A stretch of DNA of 64,000 nucleotides from Sporosarcina sp. ACRSM (GCF_022346545.1 NZ_JAKRNU010000001.1:310001-374000); one strand, 5' to 3'. Shown: positions 54,188 to 63,949, numbered from the stretch's first letter. Numbers and translations are program-made. The notes: a model not told the origin generated them from the letters alone.

Positions 54188-55855
54188 TTAGTATTCCATG
54201 ATGATCGGAATGATCATCGGTCTTCTTTTCGTCTGTTGGAATAGATAAGAACTGAGCGTGTCACGAATCTCTTGTTTAATGTTTGTCCATTCGAATGTAT
54301 CTTTATTCACATATTTCTCTACAATATTTCTCACGAGCTTGGCCGCTTCTTCCAGCAACTCTTCAGATTCACGGACATAAACGAATCCGCGTGAAACGAT
54401 TTCCGGCCCCGCAGCGATACGCTTCTGTTTGCGATTGAGCGTAACGACAACGGTGAAGATTCCATCTTGGGAAAGAAGCTTTCGATCGCGTAGTACGATA
54501 TTCCCGACATCTCCGACTCCGATTCCGTCGATCAATATATTCCCTGCCTGTACACGTCCACTCATCCGCATCTTATTATTCTTATACTCGACGATATCCC
54601 CTTTGTCGGCAATGAACACTTGGGATTTCTGCATTCCCGTTTCCTGCGCCAATTTGGAGTGTGCAATCAGCATTCTGTATTCCCCTTGTATTGGGATGAA
54701 ATACTTCGGTCTCATCAAGTTGAGCATCATTTTCAAGTCTTCTTGACTCCCGTGTCCGGTCACATGGACATTCTTACTCGCTGTCAGGACAGTCGCTCCC
54801 GCTTTGGCAAGATCGTTCATCGTCTGGAACATGGACACTTCCATCCCTGGCGATGGCGTGAATGTAATGAGCACCGTGTCCGTTTCCCGAATACGGATTT
54901 CGCGATGATGTTTGCGAACGATCTTTTCGAGCGCTTCAAGCGGTTCCCCTTGGTTGCCTGTAACAATGATAACGACTTCATCATCATCGTACGTATCAAT
55001 TTCTTTTACCGGAATGACAATATCATCCTGGATTGTCAAATAACCAAGTTTCATACCTACCTCGAAATAGCTTTCAAGACTTTTACCGACGACCGCCACT
55101 TTTTTTCCGTTTTCATGCGCCTTGTCGAACACTTGCTGAATCCGGATAAAGTTCGAAGCATACAGAGCGACAAGAATTCGACCTTCCGCACCGTGAAATG
55201 TCTTGGACAAGCTATTTTCAATGACAGACTCCGATGTTGTATAACCGGGTCTCTCCGCTTCAGTAGAATCCGACATGAGGATGAAAACACCCTCTTCACC
55301 AAGCGCAGCCATTTTGGCGATATCTGGTCTATATTTGCCCTTCGCCGACTGATCAAATTTAAATTCCCCTGTGTGCACAATAGCCCCTTCACTCGTATGG
55401 AACACAATCCCCAACGAATCAGGTATGCTATGCGTCGTATGGAAAAATGTTACATACGTCGTTTTGAAATTCATCCGGCTTTTATTGGACACTTCGAAAA
55501 ATTTAATGTTTGAAGGGGCCGGCATTTTTTTCAAATGCTCTTTCGCCAATGCAATTGTCAATTTTGAACCGTAGACTGGCGCCTGTACCTTTTGCAATAA
55601 ATAAGCAATCGAACCGATCGCATCTTCGTGACCATGTGTCAGGAAAATTCCTTTGACCCGTTCTTTGTTTTCTTCGATATAGCTCATATCCGGAATGACG
55701 ATGTCAATGCCAAGCATTTCACCTTCCGGAAACATGAGCCCGGCATCCACGATGAACAGCTCCTCATCGATTTCTACTGCGTACATCGCTTTACCGATTT
55801 CCCCGACTCCCCCGAGAGGTATGATTCTTATCACTTCGTTTTTCGTTTTTACCAC
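54188..55855 (-). CDS. rnjB: Ribonuclease J (RNase J2 type)
   Basis: 555 residues. Metallo-beta-lactamase fold with FLTHGHEDAIGS (72-82): His74, His76 and Asp78 are present, but the last His of HxHxDH is Ala79. RNase J2 of B. subtilis has the same change, and J2 is a weak nuclease that works with J1. The beta-CASP domain has TGNQGEPLEALEKI and VHVTGHGSQEDLKMML; a C-terminal domain follows. The start is GTG seven bases after GGAGG. B. subtilis has rnjB next to dapA too. Confidence 0.92.
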   Translation of the reverse strand: MVKTKNEVIRIIPLGGVGEIGKAMYAVEIDEELFIVDAGLMFPEGEMLGIDIVIPDMSYIEENKERVKGIFLTHGHEDAIGSIAYLLQKVQAPVYGSKLTIALAKEHLKKMPAPSNIKFFEVSNKSRMNFKTTYVTFFHTTHSIPDSLGIVFHTSEGAIVHTGEFKFDQSAKGKYRPDIAKMAALGEEGVFILMSDSTEAERPGYTTSESVIENSLSKTFHGAEGRILVALYASNFIRIQQVFDKAHENGKKVAVVGKSLESYFEVGMKLGYLTIQDDIVIPVKEIDTYDDDEVVIIVTGNQGEPLEALEKIVRKHHREIRIRETDTVLITFTPSPGMEVSMFQTMNDLAKAGATVLTASKNVHVTGHGSQEDLKMMLNLMRPKYFIPIQGEYRMLIAHSKLAQETGMQKSQVFIADKGDIVEYKNNKMRMSGRVQAGNILIDGIGVGDVGNIVLRDRKLLSQDGIFTVVVTLNRKQKRIAAGPEIVSRGFVYVRESEELLEEAAKLVRNIVEKYVNKDTFEWTNIKQEIRDTLSSYLFQQTKRRPMIIPIIMEY

Positions 55856-56048
55856 ATTGTTTCCTCCTAATATGCTGTTTGTTCAAAAAGGAAGACAAAA
55901 AGAGCCTAGACCGATAAAGGAAGACAATCCCTGCACACGGTCAACATGATTAGCGACTGTACGACCTGTATCCTGGAGGCCTAGCTATTTTCCTAATCTT
56001 TTTTGAATTTCACTATTTCCATAAACCCGTCCATCACGACTAAGTCTC

Positions 56049-56077
56049 ATTATACGGGACTTGACCTATCTGTACAA
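56049..56077 (-). promoter_or_regulatory. Sigma-A promoter upstream of rnjB
   Basis: Minus strand: TTGTAC at 56077-56072, a 17-base spacer and TATAAT at 56054-56049. Transcription would begin near 56042 and leave a leader of about 185 bases before rnjB; that stretch has no ORF. Confidence 0.65.
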
Positions 56078-56085
56078 ATAAAAAA

Positions 56086-56106
56086 AGCCGGTATCGAATA
56101 CCGGCT
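56086..56106 (-). terminator. Terminator after dapA
   Basis: AGCCGGTAT pairs with ATACCGGCT, followed on the minus strand by a run of seven T, close to the dapA stop. Confidence 0.85.
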
Positions 56107-56110
56107 CTGC

Positions 56111-57001
56111 TTAATTGAAAATATGAAGATTTTTCCTATATTGTTCCCATACTTGGTCAAATGCGTCATCATTGCCTTCTACACCTGTCAAAGGCAATCG
56201 GACTCCACCTGTCTCGACCCCGATTTTTTCAAGCGCATATTTCACCAGCACCGGATTTGGCGCGTAGAACACTGCACGGAATAACGGCAGTAATGCTCTA
56301 TGCATCGTTGCGGCCTGTTCCGTCCGCCCTTCGATAAATGCACCGATCATCTGTTGCATTTCTTTTCCGGCGATATGAGAAGCAACCGATACGATTCCTT
56401 TTCCGCCTACGGCAAGTGTCGGTAACGCCAGGGAATCATCACCGCTATAGACGGAGAATCCGTCATCCGTCCCGGAAATGATGTCTGCCGCTTGCTCCAA
56501 GCTACCGCTCGCCTCTTTGACGGCACGGATATTTTTTATCTTCGATAACGCGATGAGCGTTTCAGGTGACATATTGACAGCCGAACGCCCAGGGATATTG
56601 TATAACATGATCGGGAGTGTTGTTTCCCCTGCTACATGTTTAAAGTGGGCGTACATCCCTTTTTGGTCAGGCTTATTATAATAAGGGGCAACGAGCATGA
56701 TACCGTCCGCTCCGGCCTTTTCTGCAATACGAGTCAGCTTGACTGTCTCCGTCGTTGAAAAGGTCCCTGTCCCCGCAATGACTGGAATTCGTTTGTTTAC
56801 AGTCTCGACAGAAAATTTAAAGAGTGCTTCCTTCTCCTGGACAGAAAGCGTGGGAGATTCTCCCGTTGTTCCACAAACAACGATGGAATCCGTCCCGTTT
56901 GCTATCAGATGTTCAATCAAATTGGCAGTTCTTTCATAATCGATGTCACCCGTCGTGGAGAAAGGGGTGACCATCGCTGTCGATACGCGTCCAAGTTCCA
57001 T
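56111..57001 (-). CDS. dapA: 4-hydroxy-tetrahydrodipicolinate synthase
   Basis: 296 residues, TIM barrel. Schiff-base Lys162 (RAVKEASG), catalytic Tyr134 (MLYNIPGRS) and Thr44-45 (CGTTGESP). It condenses pyruvate with aspartate semialdehyde, made by the asd product next door; its product feeds both lysine/peptidoglycan and, via DpaAB, spore dipicolinic acid. Lies 33 bases after asd. In B. subtilis aspartokinase dapG is between them; here it is absent. Confidence 0.95.
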   Translation of the reverse strand: MELGRVSTAMVTPFSTTGDIDYERTANLIEHLIANGTDSIVVCGTTGESPTLSVQEKEALFKFSVETVNKRIPVIAGTGTFSTTETVKLTRIAEKAGADGIMLVAPYYNKPDQKGMYAHFKHVAGETTLPIMLYNIPGRSAVNMSPETLIALSKIKNIRAVKEASGSLEQAADIISGTDDGFSVYSGDDSLALPTLAVGGKGIVSVASHIAGKEMQQMIGAFIEGRTEQAATMHRALLPLFRAVFYAPNPVLVKYALEKIGVETGGVRLPLTGVEGNDDAFDQVWEQYRKNLHIFN

Positions 57002-57034
57002 TCTATTCAGCCCTTTACTAATGTTTTATCTTTA

Positions 57035-58060
57035 TTACTGAATCAGATTTTCTGCAATTTGTACGGAGTTGAGCGCCGCACCTTTTAGCAGATTATCCGA
57101 GACGATCCAGAGATGATAGCCTGCAGAATGATTTGGATCTTTGCGGATACGACCGACAAACACTTCGTCTTTTCCTTCCGCAAATAATGGCATCGGATAG
57201 GTTTGAGTCGAAGGATCGTCTTGTACGACAACACCTGGTGCTTTTTCTAACAAAGCGTGCAGTTCCTCCACGGAAACACCTTCTTCGCCGAGTTCAATGT
57301 AGACGGATTCGGAGTGTCCTGTTACGACTGGAAGTCTGACACAAGTTGCAGCAACAGACAGTTGTGGATCTCCAAAAATCTTTTTCGTTTCATTCATCAT
57401 TTTAAGTTCCTCAAGCGTATACCCGGAAGCGTCGAATGCATCAATTTGTGGAATGGCATTGAACGCGATCGGATAATGCTTTTTCGCCGCAGCTGATGGC
57501 AAAATGGAAGCTTCTGTTTCCGCACGACTTTCAAATTGCTGGCTTTGACTTTCCAACTCGTCGATCGCTTCTGCACCAGCACCTGACACCGCTTGGTACG
57601 TTGAAACGATAATCCGTTTCAATCCGTATTTTTCGCGAAGCGGTTGCAATGCAGCCACCATCTGGATCGTCGAGCAGTTCGGATTGGCGATGATGCCTGT
57701 ATGCCCGCTGAGCGCTGACGCATTCACCTCTGGCACAACGAGTGGAATATTCTCCTGCATCCGGAATGCGCTCGTGTTATCAATTACTGTCGCACCGCGT
57801 TTCACCGCTTCATGTGCAAATTTTTCCGAAATGGAACCGCCTGCACTAAAGAATGCGATATCTACGCCTTCAAATGATTCAGGTACCGTTTCTTCGACAA
57901 TATATGTTTGACCGCCTGCCGTAATTTCTGTACCGGCTGAACGTTTAGAAGCTAATAGTTTGATGGATTCGACAGGAAATTCCCTTTCGAGCAACTTCTC
58001 AAGGATTTTTGTCCCAACGGCTCCAGTAGCACCGACAATTGCAACATTCACTTTCTTCAT
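57035..58060 (-). CDS. asd: Aspartate-semialdehyde dehydrogenase
   Basis: 341 residues. NADP-binding GATGAVGTKILEKL (10-23), catalytic Cys129 (NPNCSTIQ), and a late conserved His/Arg region (KDEVFVGRIRKDP). It reduces aspartyl phosphate to the semialdehyde in the cytosol. ATG with GGGAGATAGAG upstream. The 157-bp gap to dpaB (58061-58217) is AT-rich, without an ORF or a clear hairpin. Confidence 0.95.
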   Translation of the reverse strand: MKKVNVAIVGATGAVGTKILEKLLEREFPVESIKLLASKRSAGTEITAGGQTYIVEETVPESFEGVDIAFFSAGGSISEKFAHEAVKRGATVIDNTSAFRMQENIPLVVPEVNASALSGHTGIIANPNCSTIQMVAALQPLREKYGLKRIIVSTYQAVSGAGAEAIDELESQSQQFESRAETEASILPSAAAKKHYPIAFNAIPQIDAFDASGYTLEELKMMNETKKIFGDPQLSVAATCVRLPVVTGHSESVYIELGEEGVSVEELHALLEKAPGVVVQDDPSTQTYPMPLFAEGKDEVFVGRIRKDPNHSAGYHLWIVSDNLLKGAALNSVQIAENLIQ

Positions 58061-58217
58061 CTCTATCTCCCTTTCAGCTATAACCGGTATGCAAATGGCT
58101 TGGATTTACGAACCTTGCACGAATCTCCATTGTTCGTCAAAACCTTTTTACTTGCTACACCGTAAGCAGTTCATTGGAGGAATTATACCATATCCACGAA
58201 TATTCTGTAGTATTTTT

Positions 58218-58808
58218 TTATTTTTTATTGTGAATTATCAATAATGGTTGAAGCTGTTTCTTTTCCAAAGCCGCCGCTGCAGCCGGAATCATCAGCGAAA
58301 AATCGGAGATGAGCGAGTTCGGCTTTTTGAATGGGTCATCTTGACCAAAAGGAATAAAAAAGACATTTTTCGTATTTAATAACTTCATAATATTTTCCCC
58401 GTTCAATCCAAGTGCATCATTCGTTGAAATACCGAGCAGAACCGGGCTGCCATTGCGCAAAGTTGCTTTCGCGGCCATTAAAACGGGAGAATCCGTCGAA
58501 GCATTGGCAAATTTACTAATTGAATTCCCGGTCATCGGTGCAATGATCATACAATCTACTGGTGTCGAAGGTCCGAACGGCTCTGCACCGACAATTGTGG
58601 AAATCACTTTTTCGCCGGTAGCAGCTTCGATCCGTTCGATCCATTCTTCCCCTGTTCCAAAACGGGTCGCCGCAGTTAACACTGAATGGGTAATGACTGG
58701 CACGACTGTTGCTCCTGCATCTTTCAATGATTCAATAACCGGGACTAAGACGTCGTACGTACAATGAGATGCTGTAATCCCAAGGCCTATCCGCTTTCCC
58801 TGTAACAT
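58218..58808 (-). CDS. dpaB: Dipicolinate synthase subunit B
   Basis: 196 residues, a flavoprotein-like fold (GKRIGLGITASHCTYD, APMTGNSISKFANASTDSPV, GISTNDALGLNGENIMKL). With DpaA it oxidises the DapA product to dipicolinic acid in the mother cell during sporulation (SpoVFB). Twelve bases after dpaA, same transcript. ATG with GAAAGGGG upstream. Confidence 0.93.
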   Translation of the reverse strand: MLQGKRIGLGITASHCTYDVLVPVIESLKDAGATVVPVITHSVLTAATRFGTGEEWIERIEAATGEKVISTIVGAEPFGPSTPVDCMIIAPMTGNSISKFANASTDSPVLMAAKATLRNGSPVLLGISTNDALGLNGENIMKLLNTKNVFFIPFGQDDPFKKPNSLISDFSLMIPAAAAALEKKQLQPLLIIHNKK

Positions 58809-58820
58809 TGCGTTCCCCTT

Positions 58821-59594
58821 TCATCCTCTATGCATCCTCTCGAGTGCCTCTGCCAAGACAGCGGCTGCATCCACGGGAAAATGTTTACCCGGTAATCCGA
58901 GAAGTACTGTATAGTATTCAGGAATCGGGACTTCCCTTAGGCAACCGGGCGCTGAAGCCAGGTCAAAAATGTGAAGGCGGGAAGTTTCGGGGACCGCTAA
59001 CCACTTTGCCGGAATGGTGTTGACCAAGTTACCTTCTTTCAACTCCCAATCATCCGTCAGCCTTTCCGTGCGATAGCCGAGGACGGCCGCTTCACCGAGT
59101 TGACTGTCGGACCGGGCGACAATTGTCACATCAGCTCCAAGCGCCGCCAAGGCATGCGCAGCCGTTTTCCCGACCTTTCCAAACCCGGCGATATGGAAAC
59201 GGTTCTCCGCAATACTGCGTCCGGCATACGCATAATATTCACGGATAAAAGCTTCAGCCGTCAATCGGCCATTTTGCCAAATGTACGGCTCATCCTTCAA
59301 ATAGGAATGAACGGTCAATCCCGCTTCTTTAAATGGGGCTACCCACTCCTCTGAAGCAACGCCTGTATACAGCTTCGCTTCTTTGTGCAACAATTCTGGA
59401 GGAAGCGTTCCTTCCATTTGGCGAATAGGAAAAACGATATGTTTGGGGGCCTCTTCCGACAGATAGGAGGCAAGTTGCTCCGAATAGGAATCCGTTGCGA
59501 TATGGGTTGTGGCAAATCCCCGGTCTGCCATCATTTCACTGCACACAACCAGTCTCTTGTCCGTCCCTATGAAAAGCCATTTGTCTTTAGTCAT
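58821..59594 (-). CDS. dpaA: Dipicolinate synthase subunit A (short version)
   Basis: 257 residues against about 297 for B. subtilis SpoVFA. The Rossmann motif AGFGKVGKTAAHALAALGADV (near 133) is clear, followed by NTIP and FDLASAPGC, then VLLGLPGKHFPVDAA, which align with the family; the N-terminal half is shortened and diverged. Position before dpaB supports the call. The start overlaps the end of the ymxH-type gene by eight bases and has no strong ribosome site, so translation is probably coupled. Confidence 0.82.
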   Translation of the reverse strand: MTKDKWLFIGTDKRLVVCSEMMADRGFATTHIATDSYSEQLASYLSEEAPKHIVFPIRQMEGTLPPELLHKEAKLYTGVASEEWVAPFKEAGLTVHSYLKDEPYIWQNGRLTAEAFIREYYAYAGRSIAENRFHIAGFGKVGKTAAHALAALGADVTIVARSDSQLGEAAVLGYRTERLTDDWELKEGNLVNTIPAKWLAVPETSRLHIFDLASAPGCLREVPIPEYYTVLLGLPGKHFPVDAAAVLAEALERMHRG

Positions 59595-59859
59595 GGAGAT
59601 TCAACTCATCCATTCGATGTGTTTTTCCGAACAAGATACGATGTTCTCCGATCAATACGATTTCATGCCAAGGGATGTATTCATCAGAGATCTCCTGATT
59701 TTTTTTGAATGAAAAACGGCTAAACCGCTTCTTCACTTCAAATCCGATGATCTCCCCGGTCTTCCCATCGAAGAGTAGGTCGGTATCCGCCAAAAAACCA
59801 TAGCGGACACCGTCCTCCACTTGAATAAGCTCCTTTTGCGCAAGTTCCGAAAGTAGCAT
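59587..59859 (-). CDS. ymxH: YlmC/YmxH family sporulation protein (PRC-barrel)
   Basis: 90 residues from the ATG seven bases after AAAGGAG (product MLLSELAQKEL). A PRC-barrel-like small protein: YGFLADTDLLFDGKTGEIIG and IPWHEIVLIGEHRILFG. YlmC/YmxH proteins are found in spore formers; their molecular role is unclear. Eight-base overlap with dpaA places it in the same operon, as in B. subtilis. Confidence 0.85.
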   Translation of the reverse strand: MLLSELAQKELIQVEDGVRYGFLADTDLLFDGKTGEIIGFEVKKRFSRFSFKKNQEISDEYIPWHEIVLIGEHRILFGKTHRMDELNLHD

Positions 59860-59930
59860 TGCCATTCTCCTTTCTTCCGTCTCCATCCATCATATGAATA
59901 AAAAACGGGAAAGCTGACTTGTACTTCCGT

Positions 59931-61178
59931 TCAAATTTCAATATTTTCTAAAACGCGGGCAGGTGCAATGATGGAAAGCGCGCGTTCTTTCGTTAACAGT
60001 TCGTTTGCCATGCGATACACATCGCGGGCTTTCACATCGTCAATAAGCGCCACCACTTCATCCATCGTTTTATGCTCTTGCAGAATGAGTTCATTTTTTC
60101 CATTCCGATGCATCCGCGATTCCGAACTTTCAAGGCCGAGCAAAAAACCGCCCTTCAACTGTTCTTTTGCGTTATGAAGCTCGTTTTCCGTAATTCCTTC
60201 CGTCAGAATGGAGTGGATGACCCCATCGATTGTTTCACTCAACTTCCGCATATTTTCTGGAGAGGTTCCGCCGTAAATCATAAAATTACCTGTGGTCATA
60301 TAAGACGAATAATAGGAATAGACCGAGTAAGCTAACCCGCGTTCTTCACGTACTTCTTGGAAGAGGCGGGAAGACATCGTCCCACCAATGACACTATCTA
60401 ACAGGATCAGATCGTGGAGGCGCTCGTCCTTTATAGACAGACCGGGATAACCAAGGCATACATGCGCTTGTTCAATGTCTTTCGCCTTCATGGTCGTGCC
60501 ATTGTGAAAGACAGCTGTTGGCACGGATGACTGCGACTTTTCCTCCCCTACCCGTTTGAAAGAGCCGAATTGGACCTCAATGAGTTTAAGTAGCCTTTCA
60601 TCATAATTCCCTGCGATGGATATGACAAGACGATCAGGTGTGTACATCCGCTCCATAAATGCTTGTATCGCATCCCGATTAAATGCGGTGATTGTATTTT
60701 CGTTCCCTAACACCGACCTGCCAATCGCGTGATCCGGATACATCGTCTTCCATAACCTTTCATCCACATCATCATCGGGCGTATCTTCAACAGCTGCGAG
60801 TTCATCAAGAATAATAGACTTTTCTTTTTCTATTTCCTGCTCGTCAAACAGGGAGTTGAAAAACATATCCGACAACACCGACAAAGCGCGAGGTGCATGA
60901 TGGCCTAGGACTGTCGTGTAATAGCATGTCATCTCTTTGGACGTAAACGCATTGGCCTCTCCTCCAATCCGGTCAAACTCTTCTGCAATGGCCCGCGCGT
61001 TTCTCGTTGCCGTTCCTTTGAACAGCATATGCTCAATGAAATGGGCAATGCCGGATTCCGATTCCCTTTCATCCAACGAACCAGCTCCGACCCAAATTCC
61101 GATCGCCACAGACCGTACATGCGGCATTTTTTCATGAACAATCCGAACCCCATTGGGGCATACATATTTTTCAACCAT
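59931..61178 (-). CDS. mlpA: M16 family zinc peptidase MlpA (YmxG)
   Basis: 415 residues. Active-site motif His46-Phe-Ile-Glu49-His50 (GIAHFIEHMLFKGT) with Glu further on (EKEKSIILDELAAVED), and the C-terminal R/Y pair (QEVREERGLAYSVYSYY). A mitochondrial-processing-peptidase-like enzyme; in B. subtilis MlpA affects aprE regulation. ATG eight bases after GGGGGA. In B. subtilis the ylxY deacetylase gene lies between pnp and mlpA; it is not present here. Confidence 0.93.
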   Translation of the reverse strand: MVEKYVCPNGVRIVHEKMPHVRSVAIGIWVGAGSLDERESESGIAHFIEHMLFKGTATRNARAIAEEFDRIGGEANAFTSKEMTCYYTTVLGHHAPRALSVLSDMFFNSLFDEQEIEKEKSIILDELAAVEDTPDDDVDERLWKTMYPDHAIGRSVLGNENTITAFNRDAIQAFMERMYTPDRLVISIAGNYDERLLKLIEVQFGSFKRVGEEKSQSSVPTAVFHNGTTMKAKDIEQAHVCLGYPGLSIKDERLHDLILLDSVIGGTMSSRLFQEVREERGLAYSVYSYYSSYMTTGNFMIYGGTSPENMRKLSETIDGVIHSILTEGITENELHNAKEQLKGGFLLGLESSESRMHRNGKNELILQEHKTMDEVVALIDDVKARDVYRMANELLTKERALSIIAPARVLENIEI

Positions 61179-61230
61179 GAAACCATTCCCCCTCTTTTGT
61201 CTATTTTTTTATTTTAACGGATTCAAACAC

Positions 61231-61267
61231 AAAAAGCCCCTTCTTCTAATTAGAAGTGAGGCTTTTT
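61231..61267 (-). terminator. Terminator after pnp
   Basis: AAAAAGCC pairs with GGCTTTTT and an inner CTTCT-AATT-AGAAG hairpin; it lies 22 bases beyond the pnp stop. Confidence 0.8.
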
Positions 61268-61288
61268 TGTTAGAATATTCAGGACGGC

Positions 61289-63409
61289 TTAGTTTTTCCC
61301 TTTTTCAGCCGCTTCTTTTTCTTCTTTCAGAACAACTTTTCTTGACAGATTGACGCGTCCTTGATTATCGATTTCAATTACTTTTACAAATAATTCATCG
61401 CCTAATTTCAACACGTCTTCCACTGCTTTCGTCCGTTCTTCCGCAATTTCGGAAATGTGGAGAAGGCCATCTTTTCCAGGGAATATTTCAAGGAATGCAC
61501 CGAATTTTTCAATGCGTTTCACTTTTGCCATATAATATTCGCCGACTTTTGCTTCCCGCACGATATTTTCAATCATCGACTTCGCTTTTTCATTCATTTC
61601 GGAGTTAGGGGAAGAAATGTAAATCGTTCCATCTTGCTCCGTATCGATTTTAACATTCGTCTCTTCGATGATTTTATTGATCACTTTTCCACCAGGTCCG
61701 ATGACATCCCGAATTTTATCCGGATTGATTTGGATCATGATGATTTTCGGCGCGTATTCGGATAGCTCCGTGCGCGGTGCGTCAATTGCTGTCATCATAT
61801 GATTCAAGATTTTCAAACGGCCCACTTTCGCCTGTGCCAATGCCTCTTCCAAGATTTCACGGGAAAGGCCTTCGATTTTAATATCCATTTGAAGTGCAGT
61901 GATCCCTTTTTCAGTCCCTGCCACTTTAAAGTCCATATCGCCAAGATGGTCCTCCATCCCTTGGATATCAGATAGGATGGAATAATTGTCATCTTTTTTC
62001 ACAAGTCCCATCGCAATCCCTGCAACTGGTGCTTTCAAAGGTACACCTGCATCCATCATCGCCATTGTCGAAGCACAGATCGAAGCTTGGGAAGATGATC
62101 CGTTCGATTCAAGCACTTCCGCAACAAGGCGGATCGTATACGGGAATTCAGACTCACTCGGAATGACCGCTTCAAGTGCGCGCTCACCAAGTGCACCGTG
62201 ACCGATTTCACGGCGTCCCGGCGCACGAATCGGACCTGTTTCACCGACACTGAAGTTCGGGAAGTTATAGTGGTGCATAAAACGTTTCGTTTCTTCTAGC
62301 CCCAGTCCATCGATGATCTGTACCTCACCCAATGCACCAAGTGTACAAATGCTCAAAGCTTGTGTCTGTCCACGTGTAAACAGTCCGGAGCCGTGCGTTC
62401 GCGGTAAAATACCAACTTCCGAAGCAAGCGGGCGGATTTCTTCCAGACCGCGGCCATCTGGACGGACTTTTTCATCCGTAATGAGGCGGCGCACTTCGTC
62501 TTTGACAAGTTGATCCAATACCGCTTTCACTTGTTTCATCGTCGCTTCATCCGCTTCGTTTTCCGTATAGCGCTCGATCACCGCGTCTTTCACTGCGTTG
62601 ATCGCATCTTCACGCGCATGCTTTTCTTCTGTTTGGATTGCCTGCACAAGATCTTTTTCGGAACTGTTTTTGATATCCGCTAAAATGGTTTGATCCAACT
62701 CGAACAATTCAATTTCCATTTTGGCCTTGCCGACTTCCGCAACGATTTTCTCTTGGAATTCGATCAGCTTAATGATTTCTTCATGTCCGAACATGATCGC
62801 TTCTAGCATGACATCTTCCGGGATTTCCTGTGCGCCCGCTTCAACCATGTTGATCGCATCTTTCGTTCCTGCGACGATCAGATCCAAATCGCCTGCCTCC
62901 AACTGTGCTGGCGTCGGATTGACGATGAATTGTCCGTCGATCCGTCCGATTTGAACACCCGCAATCGGACCTTCGAACGGAATGTCCGAGATGGACAATG
63001 CCAATGAAGAACCGATCATCGCTGCCATTTCAGGTGAACAATCCTGATCGACCGACATAACGAGCGAAATGACTTGTACGTCATTCCGGAATCCGTCCGC
63101 AAACAAAGGCCGGATCGGACGGTCAATCAGACGGCTCGTTAACACCGCTTTTTCCGATGGACGACCTTCACGTTTAATGAAGCCTCCTGGAATTTTCCCG
63201 ACCGCGTACATCCGCTCCTCATAATTGACCGTAAGCGGGAAAAAATCTAGCCCTCGCGGCGTTTTGGATGATGTTGCCGTCGCAAGTATTGTTGAATCGC
63301 CATAACGGACCAATACGGCTCCGTTCGCTTGTTTTGCAAGTTGACCGGTCTCGATCGTCAACGGACGACCCGCCCAATCCAGTTTGAACACTTTTTTTAG
63401 TTCTGTCAT
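61289..63409 (-). CDS. pnp: Polyribonucleotide nucleotidyltransferase (PNPase)
   Basis: 706 residues. Two RNase PH domains (the first with [20 protein letters not shown], the second with [20 protein letters not shown] and [19 protein letters not shown]), then KH ([20 protein letters not shown]) and S1 ([20 protein letters not shown]) domains. It degrades RNA 3'-5' with phosphate. ATG seven bases after GGAGAGGAG; the longer frame is spacer. The gap to rpsO (63410-63949) is taken mainly by repeat R1-D. Confidence 0.96.
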   Translation of the reverse strand: MTELKKVFKLDWAGRPLTIETGQLAKQANGAVLVRYGDSTILATATSSKTPRGLDFFPLTVNYEERMYAVGKIPGGFIKREGRPSEKAVLTSRLIDRPIRPLFADGFRNDVQVISLVMSVDQDCSPEMAAMIGSSLALSISDIPFEGPIAGVQIGRIDGQFIVNPTPAQLEAGDLDLIVAGTKDAINMVEAGAQEIPEDVMLEAIMFGHEEIIKLIEFQEKIVAEVGKAKMEIELFELDQTILADIKNSSEKDLVQAIQTEEKHAREDAINAVKDAVIERYTENEADEATMKQVKAVLDQLVKDEVRRLITDEKVRPDGRGLEEIRPLASEVGILPRTHGSGLFTRGQTQALSICTLGALGEVQIIDGLGLEETKRFMHHYNFPNFSVGETGPIRAPGRREIGHGALGERALEAVIPSESEFPYTIRLVAEVLESNGSSSQASICASTMAMMDAGVPLKAPVAGIAMGLVKKDDNYSILSDIQGMEDHLGDMDFKVAGTEKGITALQMDIKIEGLSREILEEALAQAKVGRLKILNHMMTAIDAPRTELSEYAPKIIMIQINPDKIRDVIGPGGKVINKIIEETNVKIDTEQDGTIYISSPNSEMNEKAKSMIENIVREAKVGEYYMAKVKRIEKFGAFLEIFPGKDGLLHISEIAEERTKAVEDVLKLGDELFVKVIEIDNQGRVNLSRKVVLKEEKEAAEKGKN

Positions 63410-63498
63410 TATAGAACTCCTCTCCATATTCCAGCCTAAACTATAGACGTTGTATGTATAGCATTAGTGTAAGTGATAGCGCTCTGTAAATACAAGTT

Positions 63499-63757
63499 TT
63501 ATCTTTATTCAGCAGAAGTCTCCCACCCTAATAGGTGGTGGGTTACATGAAGTTTTGTCTCCTCTTGGGCGGGTATTCAAATGCCCGCTGAATAAAGATA
63601 AAGCCTCCGGCGGATGTCACGGATTTTGAAAGGAATCAATTGCGTTTATCTAAGTGCCTTAATTTCCGCAAAAAACGCAGAAATACGGCAAATCGAACCC
63701 TTCGCCGTTCGATTCGCAATTCAAAATCCGGACGCAATTACGCCGAGGCGTAATTGA
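63499..63757 (+). repeat. Dispersed structured repeat R1, copy D
   Basis: 259 bp, reversed relative to pnp and rpsO. Outer helix ATCTTTATTCAGC with GCTGAATAAAGAT (perfect), hairpin CTCCCACC...GGTGGTGGG, small hairpin GGGTAT-TCAA-ATGCCC, the GCCTCCGGCGGATGTCAC core, helix CGGATTTTG/CAAAATCCG, the same long tip insert as copy B, and end hairpin CAATTACGCC-GA-GGCGTAATTG. Confidence 0.85.
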
Positions 63758-63910
63758 TTATCATATACCGTCATCATGACACATTTATATAGTATAACAC
63801 TTTATTGTGGAATCTAAAATAGAATGGGGTAAATGGTATGTGTAAATATTCCTGAATATAATTCCAACCTGTCGGCATTTATATTTTCATCAAGTCTAGT
63901 GAATATCAAA

Positions 63911-63935
63911 AAAAGCAGGCGCAATGCCTGCTTTT
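63911..63935 (-). terminator. Terminator after rpsO
   Basis: AAAAGCAGGC pairs perfectly with GCCTGCTTTT around five bases, 15 bases beyond the rpsO stop. Confidence 0.85.
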
Positions 63936-63949
63936 CGGTAGTCATCTTA

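Noticed and set aside
54176..54190. GCTGAAGCAAATTA at the rnjB stop as a sixth R1 copy
   Set aside because: Fourteen bases similar to the R1 edge, but no core or hairpins; mentioned only in connection with R1 edges at stop codons.
54620..55513. 297-codon plus-strand open frame opposite rnjB
   Set aside because: Antisense shadow of a conserved gene; composition is not protein-like.
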